From Ignelater luminosus (Eukaryota > Arthropoda > Insecta > Coleoptera > Elateridae), in NCBI GenBank assembly GCA_011009095.1, contig VTPC01005348.1, positions 1 to 64,000 of the forward strand: a stretch of 64,000 nt of DNA, written 5' to 3'. Of the stretch, positions 1 to 12,100 are shown piece after piece; within the stretch, counting starts at the first letter, position 1, and each line of letters opens with the position of its first letter. The notes beneath the pieces were generated by a model. The model saw nothing but the letters and a program-made list of their open reading frames with translations, had not been told where the DNA came from and made no database searches. Made by a program: the position numbers and the translations under genes.

Positions 1-1289
1 TTTTTTTGTACCATTAACCTTTAAGGAGGAGGCATTAATTATCTTTTTGGAGGAATCACTAATTAGCCTTCTGGATGCGGCATTAATTAACCTGTCGTTT
101 AAGAGTTGGATCTCCGGGGAACAGTGAAATAGGAGTTCTTCTGGTGGGATTTCTCAACCTTGAGACCTGACTGCTTGCCGATTTAATGAACCCTTGAGAA
201 AAGGCGTATGAACATCCATCTGATCAATTGCTTCCAAATTTTCCACGGTTTAATGAATCCAGAATTGCGTTGTATAATTTTAATACCTACATTTAAAACT
301 TTTATATAATTTTGTTGGATCAAATAAGGTAAATGAGCTGGGTAACTAACTTGAATCTAAAGTTAACAAAAACCCCTTGGTTTATTTAATTCTTTTAAAT
401 AATGTAAATTTTGTTGGGAAACTCCTTAATTACTTTTGTTATATTTAGGTTTGTCAATTATATAAAGGGAGAGATATTGATTTTTTTCTTGCTTGTTTTG
501 ATTAATTTTCAGATGTTTGAAAAAGTCCAGTAGCGCTACTTGACCTCATCCGAATGTAAACTTGGTGAGTTAAATTTGTTATAAAATTATATTTCAATGT
601 CGTTTCTCTTAATTGTTTTTTTTAACTATGTTCACTTAAAGGGGTTATTCTTTTTATAATTTAATTTGGGGTTAAACTAAAGCGTCATCATAATAGTGTT
701 TTTTTTCGTTTCCTTTAATTTGAATTTTTTTAAAAGAAACCTGTGTTATAGTTAACTAAATTTCAATGTTGCAAAAGATACAATATTTCTTATAACTTTA
801 AATTTATTCCGTTATTAAATTTAAAACTAATCTAAATTTTTTTTTGGCGCTTCACTATATTTATAATTTTGTTTTTTTTTGTATTCTTCGAATTAACAGA
901 ATATTATAAAAAGTGAATTTCCTTGTTTTATTGTATGTGTAAATGAGAACCTTCACCTATGGCAATCCCTGAGCTAGTCTGGCCTAGGACCTCTGTTCCT
1001 AGATTGCGAATTTCATTATTCACTTTGTAACGCAAGGTTACGTTACAGGGTCTTGTGATTTTATGGAATTTGGTTGAATATGAGACTGAAAAATAGTTAT
1101 TTGTGTAATAAGGGAAGAAAATGGCAGAGATACAATTACTTCTACCTCTGATATATAATCTTCAGCCTCTGGACTAGCTATTCAAAATGCAAATAATTGT
1201 ATTTTTAGTATTAATATTTCAAACAAATAAGGTATTATGATGTTACAAAAACGGATTTCATTTCCCATTTCTTATTTTTTAAATGTTTT
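1..1289. other. AT-rich stretch, no gene recognised
   Basis: No convincing reading frame, RNA or repeat end was seen. The first 200 bases have three loose copies of a GGAGG-n-ATTAATTA-like word, which could be old repeat remains. The block directly precedes the gypsy relic in window coordinates, so positions 900-1289 may include its downstream end, but no LTR could be delimited. Confidence 0.4.
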
Positions 1290-2560
1290 TTCTTGTATTT
1301 TACTTTGTTTCTCGAGCGCCAAAGCTGCATGGGTTCGGAAGAGTTGATTCTTGCTCGAGGAGAAATTCGTCGGGTATGCCAAGTGGCGAACCCTACAGCA
1401 TCTCGGCGGACGATGTTTGCAGGTCTACTTTGTGAGCCTAGTAGTACCGTGGACAGTATATCCACCCAACAGTCGGTTTGGTGGCACATATTAGCGGCTT
1501 TAATGCTACGGTACCAGGGCTTCAGAATACCATTGGTTTCGGGTCAGTACACTGCACTGCGGGCTCGTGTCCTTCCAGTGAAATTGGTCAATTCGTACAT
1601 CAACAACCTTGATCCGTCGTGATGGTTTGGGGCTAACTAAAGCATGCTTCCCAGTTTGCGTAGAAGAAGAATGAATGTTTTGGAAGCGGCCGTCAGGTGT
1701 GGGGAAATCTTGGAAGGGGAGTCTTGTATGGCGATAAATCTTGAGTTGCTGACGGCGGAGGGATGCGCATAACCACCGCGCGATATTTTTTCTTGTGTAT
1801 CATATCGGTCGCGGATGGCTTTGAGTGTTGTTTGGGGTCCAGGATGCAGCAGCTGGTGTATTGAGTCAAAAATTCGCTTACGTATTACTTTCAGGCAATT
1901 TTCGTAGTGGAGGCATCAAAGCATATGGACATTCTACTGCCTGTGGGTGCCAGTTGTTGTAATTGCAGCAAAGAGGGCTGTGGAAACAGGTGCTGCAAAT
2001 TGGGGCCTAGGTCCTGGGCACGGGCAAACTCGTAGGAAAGATGCTTTATCGTTCCGTTGTCTGAAGCTAACAGAAAGTTACTCGTTGAGCCTCCAGCATG
2101 AAGAGAAATACTTCACTGACGAGTACAGCACCAGAAGCTCTCGGTTGAAGGCGCTGAAGGTCTCTTAGGAATTGCTCAGTTTGGTGGCTGCCATGTGTTA
2201 TGGGCGTACTGCTCTAGGATAGCACCGACGGCGACGAGTCTACCTTCATGATTTTGTCGACGATGGCGGTCAACTTACAGAGGTCAACATCATCACTGCT
2301 GGCGGAGAGCACCATCTGTACCTAGGACAGTATCCGCTGGAGCCAGATGGTTTTCAGGACGCCGCGCCGTCAAATACCTTATAGGGGACGAAAATGCGCA
2401 GTTAGAACGGGTTGCAATCTCCGAGCTCTAGTTTCGTAAGTAATTTGCGGAGTTGGCGCTTGTTGGAGTTGATAAAACATTGCGTTATCTGGGTCTTCAA
2501 GTTGTACAGATTTGTAGCTTTAGCGGGTGGGTTCATTAATAATTCGGAAGGCGGCGTTGT
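1290..2560 (-). pseudogene. Ty3/gypsy retrotransposon pol relic (RNase H and integrase)
   Basis: This GC-richer island reads on the minus strand as a broken Ty3/gypsy pol. Around 2,220-2,160 the translation gives VGAILEQYAHNTWQPP, the start of the retroelement RNase H. It is followed by FSAFNRELLVLYSSVKYF (about 2,150-2,100) and FRQRNDKAS (about 2,060-2,040). Further along, about 1,890-1,810, FDSIHQLLHPGPQTTLKAI matches the HxxxH zinc motif at the integrase N-terminus. Matching segments jump between frames and carry stops, so no product is made. No LTR, primer-binding site or gag was found beside it. The tail towards 1,290 is less certain. The family call rests on motifs and their order. Confidence 0.75.
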
Positions 2561-2649
2561 CCGTCGTGGCTATCACGGTGTGGTATTTGGTAGTGTCGGA
2601 ATGGACAAGCTTGAAAATGAAATCACCCTGTATAGATCTATAAATATTA

Positions 2650-3866
2650 GAAGGAAAAGTAAAATAAAAACAAGAATTTACAAGTTCTTTTTGTTTTATT
2701 TAGATAGCAAGTAGACAATAAACAATTTTATAAACAACAATTCAATAAACAATTATTACAGAAAGACATTTTAACATGAAATTTTCATAATAATTAAATA
2801 AATATTTTTACTATCAAGAACGCTTACACACAGCCTACGCATCATATTATTTATTTGAAAATCATTGAAAATAGTTGCTATGTTGTGGTTAATATTAATA
2901 TAAAATACGGTGGTAGTAATGCTAAAAACTATAAAATAAGAATATGTTGGTACCAATAGCAATAGGCCCACTGATCTCATTCCTTTTGTGGTACTATGTA
3001 CTTCCAGTTGAATAGGTAATACTATTGGGTTTAATCATTCAAAATAGATTTGCTTTTCACAGTTTTGCAGTTAGTTACAGAAAAGAAGTCTATTTCTTTC
3101 GGTTCTTTTATTCTAGGAGGTGGTGATGAACGAGGAACCTTTTTTTAGGCTCAATTTCTCTATCGAATACAAAAAACCACATGTCTTTGGATACAAAGTA
3201 AATGGCAAGAGTGTTTACGTCACAAAAAATCTTGCATTAAAAAGGAATTTTAATAAATTCGTACATACATAAAAAAAGACATTATTTACATAATATTTCA
3301 CTACAACAGTTTAGATAATTAGTTCAAACTTTCGTTTCTTAACTTCTGTATTGTAAACGTTTTCGATTTGGCACTTATAGAAAACTTTCGATATAATTTA
3401 AAATTTAATTACAACTAAAATAACAGTCTTAGAATAATTCCACCTAAAACCTCTAGTAATACTACCTACTACATAATAAAACATACTCACTGAACATTTC
3501 CTACAACATAAAATATTTCTCACTTTGTAAGTGCAACTAAAACGTTTACTAATTGTTATTATTATTTAGACTATTTTATGTGTGTACCAAATTTTTATTA
3601 TTGTTTTTCATCATCATTCTTACATCCTAGCACTAATATTGTAAATAGGTGTGCAATTTGATTGCATTTTATTGTTATGGACAAATATTCAATTATAATT
3701 GCACAATAAAAGTTGAAACCAGATAATCGGTGTCGTGCGACATGAAGTTCAAGGTTTCGTTTAGTTTTGTTCAAGATGGTAATGATGAAAATTCTCACTG
3801 TAATAAATTAGTGTGCTTTGTGTGCAACATATGTTATATTTCCATATTTTAATTACTTGTGTACCA
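2650..3866. other. Intergenic AT-rich sequence, nothing recognised
   Basis: Several short open frames occur on both strands, but they are low-complexity and have no family signature. I see no structured element between the gypsy relic and the mariner. Confidence 0.5.
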
Positions 3867-5133
3867 GGTGTATACCTATGAAATGAGACTTTCAGCTATT
3901 AGACCACAGATGTCGCTAGGAGTATTTTTAAACTGTCCCAAATGTCTTATTTTTTTCGTCTGTCATCTGTCAACAATATTCAATTCATTGTTTGTGATGT
4001 TTCATACAACAACGCATTTTTTTCGCTCTTAAAAATGTCGAATTTCGTGCCTTCAAACTACGATTTGCGGACATCGTTGATTTTCTGTTATCAATTGAAG
4101 AAAAACGCTTCTCAAGCTCATCAAATGCTTATAGAAGCTTACGGTGGACATGCTCTAAGCAGAGCACAGTGCTTCAGGTGGTTTGAAAAATTCCGAAGTG
4201 GTGATTTTAGCGTGGAGAACGAGGAACGTGGCCTGCCACCGAAAAAGTTTGAGGACACCGAATTGCAAGCATTGTTGAATGAAGATGATGGTCAAACGCA
4301 AGAAATGATGGCAGAGCAGTTGGGAGTGACCCAAAAAACCATTTGCAAACGTTTGAAAGACATGGGCAGGATTTTAAAGGTCGGAAGATGGGTGCCGCAT
4401 GAACTGACTGAAAGGCAGCAAGAGAACCGAAAAACCACTTGTGAAATGCTGCTCTCCCGGTTCAAAAGGAAGTCTTTTTTGCATCGAATCGTTACGGGTA
4501 TATTTCTCCAATCCCAAGCGTAAACGATCGTATGGTCCGCCCGGCCACAAGCCAAAATCAACGGCCAAACCAAATCGCTTCGGCCGCAAGGCAATGCTGT
4601 GTGTTTTCTGGGATCAGCATGGTATGATTTGGTACGAGCTATTAAAACCAGGTGAAACAGTTGACGGTGCACGCTACCAACGACAATTGGCCGATTTGAA
4701 CAGCGCTATACACCGAAAATGCCCAGAATATGCCGATCGGCGTCACAAAGTAATTTTTCTTGATGACAATGCACCACCACATCGAACAAGAGCGACCCGG
4801 GAATTGGTGGAGACGTACGATTGGGAACCGCTGGTGCATGCGGCTTACTCACCAGACTTGGCGCCTTCCGATTATCATTTGTTTGCATCGATGGGCCACG
4901 CACTTTCCGAGCAGCGCTTCAATTCTCACGAAGAAGCCAAAAAAATGGCTCGATGATTGGTTTGCGGCCAAAGACGGCCAATTTTTTTGGCGCGGCATTC
5001 ACAAATTGCCTGAGAGATGGGTAAAATGTGTCGCTAGCGATGGCTATTATTTTGAAGATTAAATTTGTAACCATTTTTTGTTAATAAACGTTTAAAATTG
5101 AAAAAAAAAAGTCTCATTTCATAGGTATACACC
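3867..5133 (+). mobile_element. mariner transposon (DD34D), inactivated, with matching TIRs
   Basis: The element is bounded by inverted repeats of about 26 bp starting GGTGTATACCTATGAAATGA; the right copy is the reverse complement and ends at 5,133. TA follows the right end, and CA (a one-base change from TA) precedes the left, as expected for TA target duplication. The 1,267-bp length is normal for mariner. The inside holds one transposase gene on the plus strand, broken in two places. The close match of both TIRs and a mostly readable gene suggest a fairly recent insertion. It lies about 0.8 kb past the receptor stop codon and faces it convergently. Confidence 0.92.
4035..5062 (+). pseudogene. 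mariner transposase pseudogene (deletion at first catalytic Asp)
   Basis: The start MSNFVPSNYDLRT at 4,035 begins the usual N-terminal helix-turn-helix half. The C-terminal half holds the second catalytic Asp in LDDNAPPH and the third in YSPDLAPSDYHLF, 34 residues apart. Between RIVTG and YFSNPKRK (about 4,495-4,500) the conserved Asp-Glu-Lys-Trp block is missing: about 14 bases are gone, which removes the first catalytic Asp and shifts the frame. A second frame change occurs in the A-run near 4,940, after EEAKK; the +1 reading then runs on to FED and a stop at 5,062. The enzyme cannot be active. The deletion size is inferred from the family pattern. Confidence 0.92.
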
Positions 5134-5919
5134 TATGTACATGTACATCTTTTAAGTGCTTTTCTATTAATTTTTTATTATTATTATCTTCTACTTATAT
5201 GAATAAATTATTTATCGTGGATTGATTCACTTTCTGCCTTCTTCATAATTAGACGGTTTTTGAGTAGCAATATTGTAACTGCACATTTTATTTGCCCATA
5301 AAGGGAATAAGAATAAACATTTTTCAGTCTAGGAAAAAAATTGTGAAAAACAAAAGATGCTCTCTGTTAAAGAGAATCTTTTAAATCTGATTTGCATCAA
5401 GTTTGATAGATTGAATTGTATAAACACATTGAATAAACATAAAGTAACAATGTTAATGTCACAAGAAAGCGTTTATGTGTAAGTTTTTAAATAAAATATG
5501 CAAATTTATTTTATGCATATGTATGAAGGCTAATATAAGCAGTAATCAAACTTAATTCAAAAGTATTTTATCTACTTAACGTTGTCAATATTACCACCAA
5601 GTGAAGAATAAATACGTATTACATAATACATCATGTGAATCAATCTTTATAATTGTACATAACCCTAGTTTACCTTTTTCTGTTATTCATATTGTATAAA
5701 TAAATTTTGAAAAGGTAAATGTTAATTGTTAATATTTCAGTTAGTTATTATCCTATTTTACCTTTTACACAAATTATTGATATTATCATACAAAAAGGTT
5801 CTCCACATTTTAGCAACAAGTTTTGTCATAAAGTTGTTTCTGTCAATGCATGAAAACATGAACAGACTCATAAATACAAAGTAGTACAAACTTATAATAA
5901 CATTGTTGTTGGTCCAATG
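5134..5919. other. Region 3' of the nAChR gene, no other gene
   Basis: AT-rich sequence that may contain the distal 3' untranslated region of the receptor transcript. No coding or repeat structure was identified. Confidence 0.4.
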
Positions 5920-5925
5920 TTTATT
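5920..5925 (-). promoter_or_regulatory. Candidate poly(A) signal AATAAA of the nAChR gene
   Basis: A canonical AATAAA on the minus strand about 40 bases after the receptor stop codon. It is the nearest candidate. Further AT-rich hexamers lie downstream, so alternative or longer 3' ends are possible. Confidence 0.4.
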
Positions 5926-5964
5926 ATAGGAAATGAACCTATTTATAGGAAGACCTAATAGCCT

Positions 5965-6174
5965 TTACGTCATCGGCACGTGAGAAGGCGGCAGCTTCTG
6001 GAAAATCTTTTCCATAGTTATTTCACTCAATTCTTGATCAACCGGTGTGCGCGTATCATAAAGCGATGGAGCTTGCATTATAATACCGGCGGTTCCCCCA
6101 ATACAAGCTAGTGTATAAAGCCATAGAAAAAATCTATCTAATACCATCGATACAAACTTCCAATCTTCTACAAC
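5965..6174 (-). CDS. nAChRalpha4: nAChR exon 10: TM4 and C-terminus
   Basis: Starts after a TTTTAG acceptor with [16 protein letters not shown], contains TM4 ([18 protein letters not shown]) and the conserved APSLYD, and ends SHVPMT-stop. 210 nt including TGA, residues 469-537. Residue-level match to the conserved TM4 region is strong. Confidence 0.95.
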   Translation of the reverse strand, partial: VVEDWKFVSMVLDRFFLWLYTLACIGGTAGIIMQAPSLYDTRTPVDQELSEITMEKIFQKLPPSHVPMT

Positions 6175-9100
6175 CTAAAACATAATAACTTTTTAGATCT
6201 GTCGTCAAGACATTTCCGCAAAGCTTTAAGAGCTGCACATCTAACAAATTACGTAATCAAAATCCTAATGATAATTCCCTGTCACACAAACATAAATTGC
6301 AGAGAGAAGTCATAAAATTAGTTACCTCATTATCTTTATCAGCATCTCGGATATGTTGAGCAATAAACCTTACTCCTTGCAGTGCTGATAAAACATTCGC
6401 GGAGAGAGTTCTGGGAGTCATATTAGAGGTGTCAGTCACTAAAATTGCATACATTTTAGTATAAGATGTGCAATTTAAATATTTCTTTCAAAAAAACTAG
6501 CTAACAAAAAAACAAAAATCGCTTACTTGAAGAATGTGCTTTCATTTTGCTATCGTCATGATCGGGGTTATGTAATAAAAAGCTTGGTTCGCTTGTTGTT
6601 ATTTTAAAATCGGACGTAAATGGTTCTCCCATGTTCAACCTGTCGACGCAATAACAGATGTAGCAGTTAATAATTAATTAGAAATTAAGACATACTGCAT
6701 ATCCATATCATTTGCGCTGTATCCACGTGGCGGGACATTATCATCGTATTCGGGAATGGAATAAGTAGTTCTCCTCATGATTAACAGCCGCGGCATAAAC
6801 TGGAGAAAAATCTTTCGCACCCAAGGAGACATTTTATGAGTTGATGGTGATCTGCACATAATAAAGAAGATTTATGTTATTTATTACTTAATTTTAACCA
6901 ACCTCAAGTTTCAACCAGGATCGTATATTTAGCACTTCAAATGCCAAATGGTGCTTTAGACTATATTATTAAATTTTATATAAATAGAACAAAATAGACA
7001 AGTTGGTAATTATTATTGATAACTTAACTTCTACAACTGAATATAACTTGAAAACAGGACAAGACGAAGACTTATTATTCCAGAATCACCAATTCAAAGA
7101 ACAGAATCGTAGAAGATTTCTGTTAAAGCAAAATTTGTAGAACTGCCATAATAACCCAAAATGCAAACGGAGCTTAAAGCATTTTCAAGATAATTGTCGA
7201 AAACTAACCTAAGGCAAAATTTCAAAATGTTAATATTGTTTTACGTTTTACGTCACAGGTAAACAAGGGGCTGGATTAAGTACAACAGTGACAATGTAGC
7301 TGTTGAAAACATGATCTCTTAACTCAGGGATATGTCATTGATAATAGTTTGTGCCTTGGAGCGTCTTATTCAACTGTAATATAGAACTAAATCTAATATA
7401 AACCTGTCTCAATAATGAATATTTGTCAAACAACATTTGGCAATTAAGTGCAAGGCGACCACTTAATAATGCAATTTCTGAAAACTACTTAACGAAACTT
7501 TATTATTTTGGAGTTTCCAATAATTATTCTGACCTTTTTATATAAGCCTGCATCCCCTCCGGCACCCAACGTTTCTTAAAGTAATTCCGTGATACAGAAT
7601 GTTCTAGATTTTAGAACGTTTATAGACTATTCGTTTAGGGTAAACTTCAGTATGTAATACGTTAAGTATACGTTAATGTCTTCTTACGTGGGCGTTGTAA
7701 GGTGTATGTTTGTACAGCGGTATCGTTGATCTATGTAAGCGAAATTATAAATGTTTGATTAAAATTTGTGCACAGCCAGTATTAGACTGGAGCACCAAGA
7801 TACGAAAGAATTTCTCGGTAACAATAAGAATTTAATTCTGTTAAACAATTGCATGTGCAGGTCCACAGCTAACAACAACGCTTAGATACGTGTTGAACGC
7901 AACTCGACAAAACGAGTTTTTTCGGGTTGCCGATGTGTAGCGTAAGTACCACGAGTATCTACCAGTTGTCAGCAAAAAACGAAGTGAAGTACTAGTACAT
8001 CCTTAAAATTTCATTTTTAAATAAAAAATAAGTAATTCAATGTAATATAATATTATCAATTAGCTATATGCGCAGACTTCGGGGGCAAAATGAGCCAGCC
8101 CAATCCCGTCGGACTATCTTGCTAACTGATGTGTTTGATTATTCACTTCAGCCGATATTTTAAAGAAAATAATAAAGAGAAACCATTGACGATAGATTAA
8201 AACATCTGGGAATGCAAAGCTTACCACAACGATCTCCGTTTTTTCGGCGGCCATTTCACCATGTTTCCGAGGTAATATCAAAAAAGTAAAAGTATACCTA
8301 TGTTTGTCTGGTTTCTTGATGTAGAATACGATTCTAAAATAAAAAAAAAAAAATTTGGCGGTCATTTTGATCGTATCACATATCAAGCAACAAAGACTAT
8401 GTTGTCTTTAGTTTTTGATGTAAAATCCAAATCTGAAGTCGAAATTTTAAAATTTGAAGAAAAATGCGGACAAGGTAAATATTTGTTTATACGCACTTTA
8501 AACTTTTAAAATAAAGCATATTATCTCCCAATATTGTAACAGCAAATCCAAATGGGTGCAAAGAAAATAAATGCAACGTAAGTGCAATCCAGACGTAATC
8601 AGGCGTTCAGGAAATTCCAGGCATATTTTTGCAACGATGCAATTTCAGCATGTATCATCAGTAGAGACAGTGTTGTAATTAATTACTACATTTTTGTAGA
8701 TTAGAAATTCAATTGCAGTATGCATTTACTTATTTCCAGATTGTAATTTGTTATAGTTGTGTGTAGATGTTTAGATAAATCAATATCAAGTGTGTGAATA
8801 AAAAAGTGCGTACCTATTAAAAACTTGTGGAACTTAGTGACTCCAAATATAATACTTAACGCCTTCCTGTGAAGTTGGCTATAATTCCTTTGGGCAGGAG
8901 AGAGCGTAGCCGACTCGAATGCAATTGGACAGTCAACGCCATCAATTTCATGACTCAACACTATCGCATGTTAGAATTAACGGCTTTTTCGGATCAAACA
9001 AGACCAACAAACATTTTTCTGAAATCATCTCTTTACTTTTCTTAAAAGCTTCTTCACACTGATTCGACTAAGACCAAGAAACGCCCTTCCTTAGCAATGA

Positions 9101-12100
9101 ATGCAAAGGCTCTAAAATGTCAGGTAACATGCTTACAAACTTGTGATAATAATTAAACAGTCCTAAATACGATTTGAGCTCACTATCATTATTAGGTCTG
9201 GGAGTGGCAGCTAACTTACTGATTTTAGACTTTGACGGACGAAGTCCTTCCCTACTGAATTGATAACCTAAAAATTCTAAATCAAAAACAAAAAATTCAT
9301 TTTTCTTTGTGTTAATTTTAACGTTGTACTCGTTAAGACGAGACAAAACTTTGTGCAACGTTACACTACACGTTTCGAAATCAACACCTGCAAGTAGAAT
9401 ATCATCTTGGTAAGCTTCACAATGATCAATACCAGAAAGAATATTATCCATGACAGACTGAAAAATGGCAGCAGCAGACGACAGACCAAAACAAAGACGA
9501 TTATACATACAGTTTGTCTTAGACTACTAGGAACATAGCCACATTGTTGTATGTGTATCCAAGGTTATCAAACATCAAAACATATAAAACATTGTTTGTT
9601 TTAATAACAACTACAAAACTAGTAGGTACCCTTGACTAAATTAAAAAAGAATGTCATGAAGATATGTCAATCTGAGAATTTTGACAGTTTGATTTTGTCA
9701 CTTGTGTTATCGTTGTAATTAATTTTTGTAATTGAGTTTCTCAAAAAAATTGATGTTTATTGGATTCCAAAAAAATGGCATTATTTGGGAAATTCTTATC
9801 GGGACATAATCAATTTATTCGTAAATGCGTTTGAAAACCGACCTCCACCGTCGCGACAGTTACAACCATTAGCAAAATAATTTCGAATTTTGAAAGTTTG
9901 GGTGCGTTTCACCAAAATTTCATAAGAATAGAACTGTTCGTGACAAAACGGAGGAGGAAGAAAATCAGCAGGTAGCTGTAAGTGCTGCCATTAGGCAATT
10001 TGGTAAAGTTTTAGACATTAGCAAAGATACTGTTCACAAAATTTTGAAAGAAAACAATTATAAATTGAAAAAACTCAATATTATTTCCTGAAGATCAAAT
10101 AAGAAGAATGGATTTCTGCACACGGTTATGGAGATGGCTTCGTTCATGAAACTGCAGAAGTACAGGAATTTTTAAATTTCCTAACTGCTTAACAAGTCAT
10201 AGAAGAAGCATCAGTTGGGTGCCGAGGTTGCCTGATTTATCTGTAAAGAACTTCTTTTATGGGGCATATTAAAAATGTTATTTATCGCCACGAAGAAACG
10301 AGGGCGCATACGTTGGAAGAGCTCAGAGAAAAAATTATCCAAGCTATTAATTCTGTCACTTTTCTAATATTAAAAAATGTTAGACAAGCATTTTACGATT
10401 GTCTGGGCTATTGTTTGGCTCAGGAAGGCGTCTTATTTCAAGGTTTATTGTAAATGTAAAATTAAATTATAGAATCTTTATATTTTTGAGAGAGTTAAAT
10501 AATTTAAAATTACTAAAAAGTTTCTTTATTGTAAATACCTATTTTTTGTATTTTTGTAGTTATTAAATGATCTCGGATTCTCAAAATGCTTTTAATAATA
10601 GGTAGTCCTATTCAAACATATTACAAAGACAGTAGAGGGCGCTGTAGCAAGGACAGACTGTGACCGGCGAGGTGTATTGAGACTTTCTGGTTCGCAATAT
10701 TCCAAATTGGATGGCGGCACGCAGCGTCAAGAAGGCCATTCTCGCACATGACAATGCGCGTCCACACATTGCCAATGTGGTGCGGGAGTGGCTTGATCAA
10801 AACCAAATCGAAACATGGATCCAGCCACTATATTTGCCAGACTTACAGCCATGTGATTTCAACTGTTTTGGCAATCTGAAGATTGGTCTAAGTGGTACTC
10901 GATATGCCAACTTTGATGTCCTGAAATATAGGATTGATGAGGTTTTGCAAGATGATTTGGGGCGTGGTCTATATCAAGGTGTTTCCATAATGCCCCAGAA
11001 ATGGCAAAAGGTGATCGACAACGGTGGACAATATACTACATAAATCTAAAATATTATGAGTTTATCATTTGTAGTTTTTAAAATATTTAAATAAATGTGT
11101 AGTCCTATTTGAATGGAACTACCTAATATGAGTTTCTTTAATTCTTAGTTGGTTTGTATGGTTTTTTTACAGTACAAACTTTGATAACTATTGTTTCATA
11201 ACCTTGGATACGCATACAACAATAGCGGCTATGTTCCTAGTAGCCTAAGACAAACTATATACAAACTATTTATAGTATGGTTAGTTTCAATTTGAAGTTG
11301 ATTGGTCTCAACTTGAAATTGATTATTCCCAATTTAAAAATGATTATTCCCAATTTGAAAATGATTATTTCCAATTTAAAAATGATTATTCCCAATTTGA
11401 AATTGATTGTTCCCAATTTGAAGTTGAAAAGGTGTAGTTCACATCCCTTATCAAAGGTCGACGTATTATCTTCTACCAAGAGTCTATTGATCATAATCTT
11501 CTCCCGTAGTCCAACAACGAGTTGATCCCTTAAGGCTCTATCCAGATGATCACCAAACTCGCAACGGATTGACAACCTTTTTAGATCAGTTATAAAGTCC
11601 ATAAGAGGCTCGCTTTCATTTTGCTTACGGCTATGAAATTTGAAGGTCTCACTTATAACCTTAGATGTCGGAGGATAATGTCCTTTCAATACTTTCGAGC
11701 AATCTGCGAAGGTGGACTGACTGACGGTGTTCGGAGATAAGTTGTTTTTCAAAGTTTTATGATTCCGGACCTAACAAAATTGTAAGGAGATTAACCTTCT
11801 TGGAATCAGGCACATCATTTATAAGAAAATACGCATCTAGACAATCCAAAAAGTTCTCTATTGGTTCCACTTGTGGATTAAAATGACTAATATTCATGTT
11901 GAAACAACCTTCTTAACGTGGTTGCGTAACATTATCACTTTTGACTCTAGTGCTCATGATTAACTTGAAAACTTCGACAATGAGGAAAAACCAACTCAAC
12001 AATATGTATCTCGTCGCCAAAATGTTATAACGTGGGTTTATGATTTAAAATAATAAATAATGGACTTGTTTAAAATAACTCGACATATTTTTATTAGCAA

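Larger units (their letters stand above)
9510..11257 (+). mobile_element. Long-TIR IS630/Tc1/mariner-type transposon, decayed, with nested element
   Basis: Inverted repeats of about 60 bp bound the element: left AGTTTGTCTTAGACTACTAG from 9,511, right its reverse complement ending 11,256, with only a few mismatches. TA flanks both ends (9,508-9,509 and 11,258-11,259). The plus-strand inside has a broken transposase, and positions 10,601-11,123 are a separate smaller insertion. It sits between the two halves of a gypsy relic. TIR length and TA target fit the IS630/Tc1/mariner group; I do not recognise the exact family. Confidence 0.85.

Noticed and set aside
4292..4903. Several open frames antisense or out of frame within the mariner (for example the 126-codon minus frame)
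   Set aside because: Shadows of the transposase gene, which has the conserved motifs in another frame.
11289..11426. CRISPR-like array
   Set aside because: The units are contiguous 21-mers without unique spacers, so this is a minisatellite in a eukaryotic genome.
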